The notes beneath the pieces were generated by a model. The model was given only the letters and a program-made list of their open reading frames with translations, did not search any database and had not been told where the DNA came from. The position numbers and the translations under genes are program-made. A stretch of 64,000 nucleotides of DNA, from positions 9,567,213 through 9,631,212 of the forward strand of contig OY755183.1 in NCBI GenBank assembly GCA_963576735.1, written 5' to 3'. This DNA is from Bedellia somnulentella. Taxonomy: Eukaryota; Arthropoda; Insecta; Lepidoptera; Bedelliidae. This document shows, in pieces, positions 1 to 13,100 of this stretch; positions within the stretch are counted from its first letter, which is position 1; each line of letters begins with the position of its first letter.

Positions 1-1241
1 TCACGAAAACATACTTCACATAAAGTTTAACCACACGATTTCCTTCATATCTGACATCAGCTCATCATACAATATAGTTCACCTTCTACGCTAATCTCAG
101 GATCACTTGAACCAAATAGCCTATCTAAAGGGGATCTAAAAATCGTGACGAAACGGAACACACGTTACAAAATGTTGCAGGAAAGAGATAATATCATGAG
201 GAAGAGAATAATTCGAAGTGTACGCGATAAATACAAGTGCTTTAAAATACAAGGTCTAATTAGTCCTTGGATTACAATTAAAATAAAAGATGTCAATGAT
301 ACGCGGAAATATAAATTCCAGATTAAAAAATAACTTTTTCAAAATGTAGTAAAATGTAAAAGACTTAATGTTAATTCTGCATAATTAATATTTAAAAGCA
401 TTCGTACTATAAAATATCTAAATAACTTGAGGATTGTTTAAAAAAACTCAGCCAATGACTGGAAAATCTCAGTTTATTTAATAATGATAAGATAGACCAA
501 ATAAATACAAATTTTTAATAAGATTTAGTTTATAATCACATGTTCCGAGTAAACCAATATTTATTAATTTCTCACGCAGCTTTACAACATGAACTATAAT
601 TTTGCTCAAACTCCTAGTTAGTCTATCACCTAATCATCTTAGCATTAAAACAACCTACTTGTATTTGGCAAGCTGGTATTCTCCAGCTGTCGGTCATTGA
701 ACTGTCGAGAAATCTATAATTTTCTAATCGATGTGGCATTTTGAAAACATCTGACACCGCAACTTAAACACTGTTGTCATTCCGTTGCCCTAATAAAGTG
801 ATGTAGAAACTAGTTTTATACGCTATTGTTTTGGTATTCTTTACGGTCTACTGCCTCTCGGAAATTGCTTACGAATTACTGAGTTTAGACTGATATTGAT
901 AGAAAAATTGCAGTTAACGGTATCTTACGTGAATCCAGGTCAACTGAATCTTGAACAAATATCTAATTTATTGAAATAATAGCATGGACTTAAAAAGAAA
1001 CATTACTTGTGGTTTGTACGGAACGTGGTATTAGGTTAGGTAGGAAATAACGGTACATAATACTAATGGTCTTAGCCAAAAGTGTGTGTCCACTTTGATA
1101 GGTAATTAAAACACTGCTGACATGGATTGCCACTTTCACCCAAATGCAGCAAAACTTGTCAAACTTTAGATGTCTAAATCAAGAAATGAAAATCAAGATA
1201 ATAATTTTGGTATTCATACATATCATACACAATACAGTTAA
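1..1241. other. Intergenic, no feature seen
   Basis: AT-rich sequence. A 62-codon open frame at 145-333 has no recognisable domain and is probably chance. Confidence 0.5.
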
Positions 1242-1498
1242 AACATACATACATACATACATATACTCATAGCTATAAATCTCTAGAAGGGGTAGCAAGA
1301 GCTAAGGAATTAGAAATACCACAGCCCATTTTGGAAGGTAAGTGTGGAAAAGATGGTAAAAGGTTGTTGGTGATGGGTCTCCAACCGCATCGCCCAAAAA
1401 TCCATTAAAATACCCTCTTAGTCGCTTCCTAAGTACACCCACGGGTAGAAACGGGGTAATATTATTTTAAGCCATTTTTAAGTGTAGTGTACACAGCT
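1242..1498 (-). repeat. SINE-A copy
   Basis: Full-length but diverged. A (TACA)n tail starts at 1242, and a 5' end with TGTAGTGTACACAGC at 1483-1497. Confidence 0.8.
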
Positions 1499-1775
1499 TT
1501 GGTATTCAATACTTCAAATAAAAACAAATTGCACACTGATAAAGTTGCTTGTTGCACCTCGCTGCTTACTCAAACATATATTAATATCACAAAATAGCAA
1601 AACCAAAGTTACAGAATTAATTATTCTTCAACCATTTCTTCAAATTTAGGGAAAATAATAAGACAACTAAAGGATTGTTCGGAGCAACTTTCATTGGCAC
1701 ACATGATACTCACAGGAATAGCACAGAGATAGGATAATACTAATTTAAGCTAGTCACACAACAGAATTTATAGAC

Positions 1776-2025
1776 ATACATACATACATACATATACTCA
1801 CGGCTATAAATCCCTAGAAGGGGTAGCCAGAGCTAACGAACTAGAAATTCCTCAGCCACTTTTGGAAGTTGCGTGGGGAAAAGATGGTAAAATAAAGGTT
1901 GTTGGTGATGGGTCTCCAACCGCATCGCCCAAAAATCCCTCAAAAAGCCCCAATACCGTTAGTCGCCTCTTACGTACACCCACCGGAAGAAAAGGGGTAG
2001 TGCTATTCTAAGCCGACACTACACA
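1776..2025 (-). repeat. SINE-A copy
   Basis: Near full-length and well conserved, tail at left, 5' end GACACTACACAGC at right. It lies only about 280 bases from the previous copy, in the same orientation. Confidence 0.85.
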
Positions 2026-3091
2026 GCAATGACAATGTTGTATTTTTTGTCGCTGAGTGTCGTGTTCCATTTATCAATGTATACGGATGTATGTGTATAC
2101 TAAGTGTAAGTAATGGTAATAAGAGTGTGCCAGTGCGAATGCGTTGACGCAAAACCTCGATATGTTTTTGCCGTGCTTAGTTTCTCTTTGCTGGTATAAA
2201 TAGTCTTTGTAAGAGACAATCTTAATAATTTTCATTACAACTGCAATGTATGTTAATATCATACTTTGCAGGGTTAAGGAGGGTAATGATTTTAATGATG
2301 TGTATAGTGTATAGTGGCTTAGAATGGCAACTTTGGGTTTTGAGGCTTTTTAGATGGTTATGGTGGTTTAGCTGGCGAGCAATATCCAATTAATAGATTA
2401 TTTTTAAAAAAATGGCAACTCTGGTTAACACTTTTTTAAATACCCAAAATAAGACCAAATACAAACAGGCAATCTGAGATTCACAAGCACTTATCTACTA
2501 TAAAAAAAGTTTAAATTAAATCTCCCAGATATTTTGAACGAAACGGTACGGATTGTCAATACCATAACTTGCTAACAAACTTTGGATCCCATCTGCGTAG
2601 AGAAGTCTTTCATATATTCTTTTAGATAAAGTAACATTTTATTAAGGTTTTCAACATAAGAAAACTACCTACCACAATATTAATTGTAACTACTTTTTAT
2701 CGATTTCATGACTTCATTATACCATATTAACACAATGAATAGGAAAATCAGAGAGCTGTAATTGATATTGTTCAACTTTTTCAATGGAAACGTATTTATT
2801 TCACCAGTTCCAAGAAGTGGCAGAAAGAAATATAAAACTGCGATTGTAACCGCATACTTGAATTATCACTTACATAGTTTCACACGTATCAGTGTGGTGA
2901 CGCAAGTCATTCATACCTATTTATTTTATTATTATTTTGCAATGCACTGGTGATCTGATCTGGCTTTACTTCAATAATTTGTCCTAAAATTGTCTTGTTA
3001 GAATGATTTCTGCCTAGTTAGTTTTATGAGGTGATAACATTATATTCATAAAATATCGCGACAAAAAAATACGTGACAAGATTCCTTTTTC
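2026..3091. other. Intergenic, no feature seen
   Basis: AT-rich with short chance open frames only. Confidence 0.5.
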
Positions 3092-3216
3092 TACATATAT
3101 ACATATACTTAGAGTTATAAAACCTAAAAGGGGACAGCCAGAACTCAATAAATATAAATATTTTCACTTATTTATTTATCAGTTAAGTGCTAGTCTAAGC
3201 TGACACTGCACAGTCA
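3092..3216 (-). repeat. SINE-A remnant with internal deletion
   Basis: The tail and 3' hairpin region (ATACTTAGAGTTATAAAACC) join directly to the 5' end (GTCTAAGCTGACACTGCAC); the middle is lost. Confidence 0.6.
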
Positions 3217-4159
3217 TTATTTTTCTAAAGTTATCATGTTTTATTCGTTTACTTTTAAGTATTTTGATTAAATAATTTAAAAGATAGAATTATGTAGCAG
3301 AAAATGGGTCTGGGATATATGTAGTTTTCGTTACCTTCATCCCAACTTAAAGTCAGACAAACATAATCTCTAAGTATATAAGTGTAGATGTACTCAACTC
3401 AAGCAGACCTCACGGAACATATTAAGATAAACGTTGTCCTTTGAACGAAGCCTATCGACAATTTGTGGTATACGATCGCAATTATGTGAAATGAACCCAC
3501 CAAGTTTCATAAAACACTACGCAATCTTTTGCAGTCATTAAGCAAAATATTTACACAATTTGCGGTGGAATCTTAAGAAATTATACTTGATGAGACAAAC
3601 TGTAAATGTTATATAATGTTATTAAAAATATGAACGGTTAGTCACAGAGATAAAATCATAAATTTATCCGCCTCTTGCTTAAGGCCTTTAGAGAATAAAT
3701 ATTAATATTTTATCACTTAATTAACTGTATCAATCCACTTGTAGTCTTTTAGGAACCCAAAAGTTAGAATTGGGAAAGCGAAATATTATTTGTAGTATTT
3801 GTAGCCGCAGACATAGTATTTGTAGTAGCAAAAACCAATACAGGGTTGACCTTGTAGCAACTAATGTTTTAACTAAAATTAGGGAAAAATGGGTACATTA
3901 TTCAATCATACACTTATAAACAATGGAAAGAACAAAAAGTTATGATTTAATAAAAAAAAATTTAAATATTTTATTGCAAGCTTGATTAAATTGGGACGAA
4001 ATTAATTGCTTGGCTGTTATGTTACAGTACATTAGTTTAATATTTTATCTTGTCTGTAAACCTGATGTATGTTATAAATAAATAAGTTAACATCATTGAA
4101 AATTTTATTTAATTTTGTTAACTCATACACAGAAAATTCGTACACAATTCGTACACAAA
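3217..4159. other. Intergenic, no feature seen
   Basis: AT-rich. A few ATTTGTAGTA-like short repeats near 3790-3830. Confidence 0.5.
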
Positions 4160-4340
4160 TATTCGTACAAATCGGCGATAGGCCTGCCCCCTATCACGTG
4201 AGTACACTGTCCAAGCAAAACGTGGGTACCTTCTCTGGAAACTAGATGGCGCTTGCCATGTGAGTTCAGGAGTATTGGTACCTCTGCCAACCCCTTCGGG
4301 GATAAACGGCGTGAACGTTTATGTTATGTTATGTCATACA
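4160..4340 (+). repeat. SINE-B, 5'-truncated
   Basis: Starts at ATTCGTACAAATCGGCG and keeps the 3' half with CCCCTTCGGGG and a (TTATG)n tail. It nearly matches the copy at 52690. Confidence 0.8.
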
Positions 4341-5684
4341 CAGAAAAGCATAGTTTTCTTCTAATCAACGTAGAAAGTTTTGGCCCTCAAATTATTTTAA
4401 GTTGTAGTTGCAAAGTGATGCTGCGTCATAACTTTCAAACGATCAACGCGCACGTAGTTACAGACAAACGTGCTCGTTTCCACGTCTGCTAATCATTGGT
4501 GTTCTTCCATTTAACCGAAGCATGTGTGAAAGAAACCATAGAAAATATAACTATTCGAAGTAATAATAGAAAACGGTATGCTAATCATACCAAAACCGGC
4601 GTGTCGCGTCACATCGCGTGAATAGCTACAGTTGGATTTAACTAGCTGATGATTTCTGCCCATAAAACTTGTATTTGAAGTATCTTCATTGTAGTTGAGT
4701 TGTCGGTGTTTTGTTAACACTATTGTGGTGATAATCAGAAATTGTGTCACGGATTATCGCTTGCATAACACGAACGACTGCTAGCTATAATGTCTCCATC
4801 TCAGTACCTTAGTAGAAGTATTATAAGCTAATTGGGCACCTACGTATAAAAACAAATTACTGCTTTTCATTTTTCGGAGAAGGCATATAGACATTTTAAT
4901 GAATAGAACTTTTTGTATAATTTATTTTCTATAGATATTTATTATAGGTGCGATGTATAAAATTGAGTCATTTGATCATACGTAACCTTTCACCTTATAT
5001 GCCAAATAGGGAGTTAACAGTGTATCAAAAACATTCACAATATAACAATTGGCTTTTAATCTCTTATTCAAGGGTTTTTATCTCAGTATATTTTTTACCT
5101 TAGGAAAAGGCCTATATCCAGCTGTAGAAGCCTATTTGCTGATTATGATAATAATTCTATAGGAAAATAGCTGCAGTTTAGAAGCTAAATTAAATATCTA
5201 ACAGATGCATGTTTTTTTCTGCGTTTTATATATCAAACACAAGCTGTACATCGCAATGTTATCTTAGTTTTTATATATTTTGATAGAACATCCAAGTACT
5301 TCGAGACTCCATGTCCCAGTTTCAGATATCTCCATGGGCACGAAGAAATCTCTCGCGTCGCCTCTCAAATGCCGCGGCGCGCACGCAATGTTTTCACATA
5401 CTGACCACTTCGAGCGCACATTAAATACTTTATAAGCCACAACTGGCTGTTAGTGTTAACTATACTTTTTGCACCCTCCGCAAATACAAGTCTTATCACG
5501 ATTAATTTCAAAGAAACTTTCCCGTAAAAACTTCTAACTATAATTCAAAAAGTTGTACTTGATGTAATTACCGCTACTTTCATCGATCACTTATGTTTGT
5601 ACTTTCTTCTTGCTAGGCGCTTCGCAGATTATCAATTATTACTCAAATTGTGATAATTTTATGATAACAACCTTGATAGCTCCG
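4341..5684. other. Intergenic, one GC-rich pocket
   Basis: Mostly AT-rich. A GC-rich pocket at 5345-5395 (GCCGCGGCGCGCACGC) stands out, without a coding frame or splice sites I trust. Confidence 0.4.
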
Positions 5685-5812
5685 TGGTGATCCTTCTGTC
5701 CACAAGAGACGTGAGTTCAATTCCTGATACTGGCCTGCACCAATGTGTCTTCTTAAGTCAAAAGTGTGCTTAATTTATCAAGTTTGTTATGATATGGAAA
5801 AAAACATGAGAA
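5685..5812 (+). repeat. SINE-B head fragment, diverged
   Basis: Has B-box-like GAGTTCAATTCCTG, then GGCCTGCACCAATGTGTC and a TTAATTTATCAAG stretch. The 3' half is missing. Confidence 0.65.
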
Positions 5813-6330
5813 AACGAATATTCTATATTATATTAAAGTGTAAATAACTCTACCACCCTACAATAAAGTTGACTGCCATTTTCTGAAACTATTGCAGTTC
5901 CTATTCAGTTATAACAGTTTACTTCAATATGCACTTCTGATTGAAAAATATTAATTGACTCACGTTAAATATACAAGGCCAGAAGCGTTAAAGTAAGTAA
6001 ATGAAAGGCCCAACCATATGTTGAGTGGCGTGTGAAACATGTGTCAGCTGCTATCCGAGCTGTTGCACATTGCCGAAACAATAGGATACAATATATAATA
6101 ATGCGCATTTTCTTTATCGTGCAAAAGCCTTTAAAGAAAGGTACCGGTGTAAAAGAAAAAAGTACCTACATGTTATAGATATATAAGACTCAACCATATA
6201 TTTATAACACTCTTGCGTATATATTTATTTAAATATGGTATATCTCTTCAAGTTGATTGCACGAGAAATTTTAAAATAAAGGACGGTTGATAATAGGTAT
6301 CCAAGCACATAGCCCAATACCCCTTTCATA

Positions 6331-6385
6331 ATCATCATCATCATCATCAGTCAATAGATCACTACTGCTGGACATAAGCCTTCCT
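6331..6385 (-). repeat. Short 3' end of an RTE-F-like LINE
   Basis: Begins with (CAT)n and continues with a CTGCTGGACATAAGCC stretch matching the 3' end of the element at 31845. Only about 55 bases are recognisable. Confidence 0.55.
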
Positions 6386-6429
6386 AAAAGTCTAAGTCAA
6401 AGAATCACTTAAAAAAGTCCGAACACCCT

Positions 6430-6604
6430 TACACGCCTCAAATGATTTTTGGGCGATGCGGTTGGAGACCCATCACCAATAACCCTTATTTTACCATCTT
6501 TTCCCTACTCAACTTTCCAAAAGTAGCTGAGGAATTTCTAATTCCTTAGCTCTGGCTACCCCATCTAGGGATTTATAGCCGTGAGTATATGTATGTATGT
6601 ATGA
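6430..6604 (+). repeat. SINE-A, 5'-truncated copy
   Basis: Conserved from TTTTTGGGCGATGCGGTTGG to GCCGTGAGTATATG(TATG)n; it lacks the first 80 or so bases. Confidence 0.82.
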
Positions 6605-8659
6605 AAATAAATAGGTAACTGCGTAAACATAAACACAAAACAGGACATAAAAAAGATACAACAACTCTAAGCCAGGAAGATGAAATTTATGTTGCTGCTC
6701 TGTCTACCCATTGACAAAATTACTATCGTGGTTTTAATGTATGTACAAATGTCAACGTTTATTTATTTGCGCAAATATTAAGTGCTTACAAAACGTGTCG
6801 TAACAAATTAATTTATGAAAATTCGATAGGGCTTACGTGCGTCCTAAATGCCTGATTACATGCATTGACATTTGCTTGTTCTCAACCATTTCCGATTTCC
6901 ATATTGCGATGTTGCTTTTGAAATCATTTATTTTACAAGTTATTGCAAGAGTTTTAGCCAACTGATTAATATTAAGAACACAAAATAGTAAACCAAAGCA
7001 AGGGACTCATAAAATCCATAATATTTTTTGTAATAAACTAGAAGGCTAACTAGGACCTGCCTAGGGGTCAAACTCTGAGATTAACTAATCCGTCATGTGT
7101 CACAGTAGTAATAGTGTATGAAAAGCTGTACGAATATAACTTAAGCAAGAGAGGTGCGAGTGTGTAAAAATCATGGCAGGTAGAAATAGATATTGTCTGC
7201 TAAAACCGTTGCTATTTAGACATTTCGATTAGAAAGATATAAATCCTGTTTTACAGTACAACGAACCAAAATACCAAACTTTTTAAAAATATTTTGATTT
7301 CTTAACGGATTTGGGCCTTACGAATTCATAATTAATATTAATAACAACTTGTGCAACGTCAAGATTTATTACGAATCTATGATGCTAAATAACAGAGCCA
7401 GCGGTCAAATTAAAGATTGATTTTACTAGTCCTCAGATCTCAGCCGACTCACTAAAATGTCAGCCGAAACCATAGATTATAATTATACCAAAATGTCGTC
7501 ATAATATCTGAGTCACGACCCTAGCTAGGTTGCACTTTGTGATACATTAAATTATGGATTTGTGCCAAATGCGTGGCATAAATTTCGATCAAGTAATCCT
7601 TGAAATAAAGTTACACGAACATGTATTGTGTGGTGAGTTTCACATAATTGTATTCACATTATATTATTTTATAATGTAATCAGTTTCTTTAAATTCATTC
7701 CCGTTTAAAATTGTTGATATCCATATTTATAAAGAGTACATATAGGTATTTACTCTTGCCATGAAACCAGCACTACATCATTCATCTCATGATCTACTAG
7801 ATCCCGTAATCCCTTATTTGGTTTAACAGCAGCTGAAGAATATGATAGAATATGCAGAACCAGCCCAATGTGTGAAATCTATAAATTAACATATTATAGC
7901 TTATAAAAAAAAATAACCGATGTTTCCAACAAAAACACGGTTGAAGTAAAATTAATAAATTTCTTCACTTTCCATTCAATGTGATGTATTCGAAAAGCAA
8001 ATGCGACATTTACCAAAAATTATACACAACTGATTCAATAAAACATTTTTACGATGAAAAATACAATATCAATCGGTATTGCTTGAACATTTTGAACGTA
8101 TTCAAATGATATTGGAATAAAAGTCAAGGTTACCATCCGATGCTAAAAATGGAGTTTATTATTTTGCCAAAAGCCGCTTAGCACAATCAATAAATTTTGT
8201 ATGAAATATTGAAACGCAAAAATGTTAGAAGCAATTGGAAAATTCGGTGATAGATTTGTCGTATATGACAGAAAGTTGCTTTCGCAGAGGTTCTCAGTAT
8301 GAAATATTACCATCTAATGAAATCCCTGTGAAAGATAAAAAAAACTATATTTTTTAAAGAGAAAAGTAGTAGGAACTAACAATTTCAATTTCTCTTTTTA
8401 GAATTAATGAATTCTAAAAGTTGACGTAATTAAGCATGCAATTCTAATGTTGGCCATGAAACTAAAAAGGTTATACTGCAGTTATATAATGATTATATTC
8501 AATCCGTTGCATGCATTTTTTTCACTTTTTATAAACGATTGCTTTGAAAAAAATGTCCTTCCGTGTTTCCTTGAAGAATTGGCTAGAATTTTAAGTCGCT
8601 AAGTACCTTTTTTTCAAACACAGGCTAACACGTGTACAGTATTTGGAAAGTAGGAATTA
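6605..8659. other. Intergenic, no feature seen
   Basis: AT-rich, no domain-bearing frames and no recognisable repeats. Confidence 0.5.
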
Positions 8660-8670
8660 TATCTTACGGT

Positions 8671-10102
8671 ACTGACTGTACGAGACTGGTGCAAGGCGGT
8701 GATTGTGCCTCTGTATAAAGGAAAGGGGTCACACCAAGAGGCTAAAAACTACCGCGGCATCAGCTTACTCAGCATTGTTGGTAAATTGTATGCTAAGGTA
8801 CTGATTGAAAGAGTGATGAATGAAACTGATGAGAAAATATGGGATGTGCAAGCGGGATTTAGGAAAGGAATGGGATGTATGGATCAAATCTTCTCTCTAA
8901 GGAGCATCACCGAAAAGTTCTTAGCTAAGAACCAAAAGGTGTATTGCTCCTTCATTGATTTAGAGAAGGCGTATGATAGGGTGGTAAGAAAGTGTTTATG
9001 GGAGGTGTTATCCAAGTTCGGTTTGGGGAGTCAACTTATACGTGCATTAGTATCACTCTATGAGGATTCTAGTGCATGTGTAAGAGTAAACGGGGAAAAC
9101 ACTGACTGGTTCGGAATCTCTAGGGGTGTCCGACAGGGATGTGTAGCTTCTCCGTGGCTCTTCAATTTGTTCATGGATGACTGTTTGACAGAGTTGCGTG
9201 AAAGTGATTATGGACTAAGAATGAGTGGTTTCATCATTAAATGCCTCTTGTATGCTGACGATCAAGTGCTACTTGCATCGTCGGCAGAAGAGTTGCAAGA
9301 GATGATGAATATTGCATGTGAGTCTTTTGTAAGAAAGGGAATGAGGGTGAATGTGGATAAGACCAAAACGATGGTTTTTGAGAGACAGGAAGATGTGACA
9401 AAATGCGTGATTGCGATTGATGGTAAGGATGTGGAACAGGTGAAGGAGTTTGTATATCTGGGAAGTTTGTTTACAAGGGATGGAAAATGTGATGAAGATA
9501 TTGAAAGAAGAGTGAAAAAGGGTAATGCGGTAAATGGAGCAATGAATAGCCTAATGACCTGTCAATCGGTGTCTGAAAAGGCCCGAATGGCTGTGCATGA
9601 TGCTGTTCTTGTTCCTACGCTTATGTATGGAAGCGAATGTTGGGTGTGGCAGAAGAAGCATGAGTGCAGAGTGAATGCAGTAGAGATGAGGTCCCTCAGA
9701 AAAATTTGTAATGTTAGATTATGTGACCGAGTGAGAAATAGTGTTATTCGTGAAAAGTGTGGTGTGAAAGATGATATTGTAAGAAAGATAGAAAAAGGAA
9801 TGTTGAGATGGTTTGGGCACATAGAGAGGATGGATGATAGAAAATTGGTAAAAGGGATCTATAGAGCTAGTGTGGATGGTAATGTTAGTAGAGGACGACC
9901 ACGGAGAACACACTTGGACCAAATTGAGAGTGTGCTCAAAAAGGCTGGCGTCCGAAGTATGAAGAATAAAAGAGCATGTATGAAAAGATTGATGGATGTA
10001 AACGAAGCTAGAGAGGTTTGTCAGGATCGTGCGAAGTGGCGATCAATAGTCTCTGCCTACCCCAATGGGAACTAATGGCGTGAGTATATGTATGTATGTA
10101 TG
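8671..10102 (+). mobile_element. RTE-type LINE copy, 5'-truncated, with 11-bp target duplication
   Basis: The body is flanked by the perfect duplication TATCTTACGGT (8660-8670 and 10103-10113). It ends in GCGTGAGTATATG(TATG)n, the tetranucleotide tail typical of RTE LINEs. The 5' part (endonuclease and start of RT) is missing, as expected for incomplete target-primed reverse transcription. The intact reading frame and perfect duplication suggest a recent insertion. This is the reference copy for the family I call RTE-A; about nine shorter copies lie in the window. Confidence 0.9.
8672..10075 (+). CDS. RTE-A reverse transcriptase, C-terminal portion (458+ aa)
   Basis: The frame is open from the element's truncated 5' end to TAA at 10073-10075, with no stops or frameshifts. 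Visible RT motifs: NYRGISLLS, VQAGFRKGMGCMDQIF, FIDLEKAYDRV (motif A), RGVRQGCVASPWLFN (motif B), LLYADDQVLLA (catalytic YADD, motif C), VDKTKTMVF and VYLGSLF. The C-terminal tail has RWFGHIERMDD, SRGRPRRTHLDQ and the end WRSIVSAYPNGN. The endonuclease domain is absent, so the copy cannot transpose by itself. There is no genuine start codon; GTG at 8699 is only the first triplet of a long open stretch. Confidence 0.9.
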   Translation: MTVRDWCKAVIVPLYKGKGSHQEAKNYRGISLLSIVGKLYAKVLIERVMNETDEKIWDVQAGFRKGMGCMDQIFSLRSITEKFLAKNQKVYCSFIDLEKAYDRVVRKCLWEVLSKFGLGSQLIRALVSLYEDSSACVRVNGENTDWFGISRGVRQGCVASPWLFNLFMDDCLTELRESDYGLRMSGFIIKCLLYADDQVLLASSAEELQEMMNIACESFVRKGMRVNVDKTKTMVFERQEDVTKCVIAIDGKDVEQVKEFVYLGSLFTRDGKCDEDIERRVKKGNAVNGAMNSLMTCQSVSEKARMAVHDAVLVPTLMYGSECWVWQKKHECRVNAVEMRSLRKICNVRLCDRVRNSVIREKCGVKDDIVRKIEKGMLRWFGHIERMDDRKLVKGIYRASVDGNVSRGRPRRTHLDQIESVLKKAGVRSMKNKRACMKRLMDVNEAREVCQDRAKWRSIVSAYPNGN

Positions 10103-10113
10103 TATCTTACGGT

Positions 10114-13100
10114 TTTTAGATTCATTTTACATTGTTAAGACGTCTTTTTAATCTGTAAATCAATATAATAATAATTTTAACTATGTTATTCATGTCGGTA
10201 AATCGGACTACTCACATCTGTGTGTCAGCTCAGAATAGAACTACTTCATTTAATCTCTTAAATCTTTATTCTGCGAGCTAGATCATTTATATATGTTTAG
10301 TCTACTTGAGAAAAATCTTCATCATAATGTATTTATAAATGCGAGTTTGTAATCAAGTGACATTTAATATTAAGTACTTACTTAAAAGCTGCCATATTTA
10401 GCCAGATAGCAAAAGGATATCGTTATTAGCTTCATTAGGAAAACTGTCGTTGACTGGCATTAGATTCGTATTTGCTTCTGCCATATGTTTCATATTATAT
10501 CCTTGACACGTAAATTTAATAAAATGAGATACTAGAAATGAGTATAATTAGTACGAGACTTTATATTTTCGATAAAGATAGATAAAATACAAAGGAAAAA
10601 CTCGACAAACTGTTGAATTAAATTAAATGTCTCTTCTCTAAATTATTTGTATAATCATTTAAAAAAATACAGTTAATATATTTTATGAGCCTTAAAATGT
10701 ATCGTTAACAGTTAAAAATTTTAAAGTAATGTATACTACATATTTAGTTACATTATTTAACGAATAACATTTAAAAATTAAAATTTAATTAACTTTCCGA
10801 TTTATGTATGTTCAATCATAAAATTTAATAACCCACCTATCCAAAAAAATATTCTTCTATTTGATTGTAAATTTTAGCTCATTTGATAGTAAATTTCAAG
10901 TCCAGATTCACTTAGTTTAGGTATGTTCACATGAATTAGATCACTCGCCGGTGAACGCGGCTGAACGCACCGAGGTTGCGTCGAGGCCATCACGAGGCCT
11001 GCACTTCTGCAGATTTCCAACTTTTATGGCGCCCACGACTCCATTCTTGCTCTTTTAGATATTATTGTCTGAAACAACCTTGTATGTTGCTTTAGGTTTA
11101 TGCTTGATATTTATTGTACTATTATTAGATCGGATCGAACGAAAGTTGCGCGAGAACAATGTTCTTGAGATTTTTTGTTGTTGTTTTTTGGATGGAAACT
11201 TTGTCTAAGGCTGAAAGTGAGAGTGATGGTTATTTTCAAGCATTGTTTTGCGTACTATTTTGTTTTAACAATAGAGTTAAAATTTTAATAATGAAAAATA
11301 ATGATTGATGACGAAAATTTATTTTAAGTTAGCAATTTTTAGTTAGTTTGATGCCACTTCAGTTTTCGGTTAGATTACGTTAGACTTTTCAGATGATTAG
11401 TTATTTTCTACCCTGTAATAATAAAATGACGTACCAGTACCAATAATAACATAATCTAAGTCAAGAAATCGTTAAGTAGAGCATATTTTGTGTGACAGAA
11501 ACTAGTCTTAGACATTTTCAAAGTCAAACTCGTCCATTGTTGACGGTCAATTAGTCTACTTACGTTCCTTTTCATTTGAAATCACTATAATTTGGCTACA
11601 TTGTTAAATGCTAAGTATCTCGAATAATAAAGTCGGCTAAAGACGAGCCTTGCTCTTGCTCTATTTAATCGAATGAATTTGTGAGAGAGGTCTTGGTGGC
11701 CTTGATAACTTGTACCATACATATAAATAACAAGACCACTTTAATTCAATTCCATACGTTTTGCATCTATACAGTTTTTTAATAAGGTCAAGTTATGCAT
11801 ATCGTTTTTTTATTAACAATCATTGTACGATTTAACATATATTATCTTATTCAAACTATTTCACATATATATTATTGCATTGTTGTATCAGTCGTTCTTA
11901 TTAACGCGATAAGGTTAGATTCTCGGCTTATGTAAGCATAACAAAGCATATGGTTTAATTTCTATAGGGAGCTGAAGTAGTTATATAAGACGAACAAGTG
12001 ACACGAAAATTTTAAGCTCTTGTGAGGGCTTATTTGATTTTCTTTGATTTGTAATGTAAAATATAAAAGTATTTCTTGTATGTATGTAATGTATCCTTTT
12101 TATAATTTTGTCAATTCAACATCTATTACACAAAAATATCGAGTGTACTATTGGACTTTTGAAGCCCTTACTTATAAAACAAAGGCATTCAGCTACATGA
12201 AGGCGTCACACAAACATAACTTGTTATCTTACAACAATAGACCGTCCCAGGTTCAGGAAGGCATCGTCAGTCACCCAGATTATATCGTTTTTCACCTGAT
12301 ATCGTACTTTATAAATCAACTGCGAACAATAGGGGCCATGTGCGGAAACAGTGCTACTGTTTCGATCAAATGATCGGCATTATTCATTCCGATTGTGAAG
12401 TATAAGGTCGGTTCATTGCTCAGATAGATTATTGGGAATAAATAATAAACGATTTTAAGTTGCAAGGTTAAAACATAATTTTAAAATATTTGTTATGACG
12501 ATTATCTGAAACGCCTCGTAGCAAAAACATATAATATCGGATTTGTTTGAGATAATAAGAAATAAAAGTGGCTTTATCATCATTTATAAAGAAATATTTA
12601 AGAGATAACGATCTTGAAAATATAAGTATGGTTCTGTACAAGAAGTTTTTAACCATTGCCAAGATTGTTAAACGAAATTAATAAAATGCACATTTTTTTT
12701 TTAATATTAAACTAGACTTAAGCTTCGCCTCGGGGTTCACCATTATGAACTGTGTTTGACAAGTACATATTTCAAAAATGTTTGAAATCTATGATCTAAT
12801 AACCGCAAGCAATATTTGATCTGACTATTAATAAAACAGTTTACGATAATCTGCCTAATCAATTTGAAGTCGCATATTCAAGAATAGTTTAATATTAGCA
12901 TTTGAAACTCTTGAATTAATATTGCAATATGGCATGACCTTTTGGTGTCCGAAACACTGAGCGTGACCTTCAGAAAAACAAATACAAAATACATATTGCC
13001 GCTTCGATGACAAAATGCAGACGTTTAATTTTAAATACTGTTTTTCTATAATATAATTTGTAATTTGATGACAGAAGAATTACAAGGATAGTAGTTTCGC

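Noticed and set aside
4511..4750. 79-codon frames on both strands near 4250-4750
   Set aside because: The plus frame runs through a SINE-B 3' end; the minus frame has no motifs.
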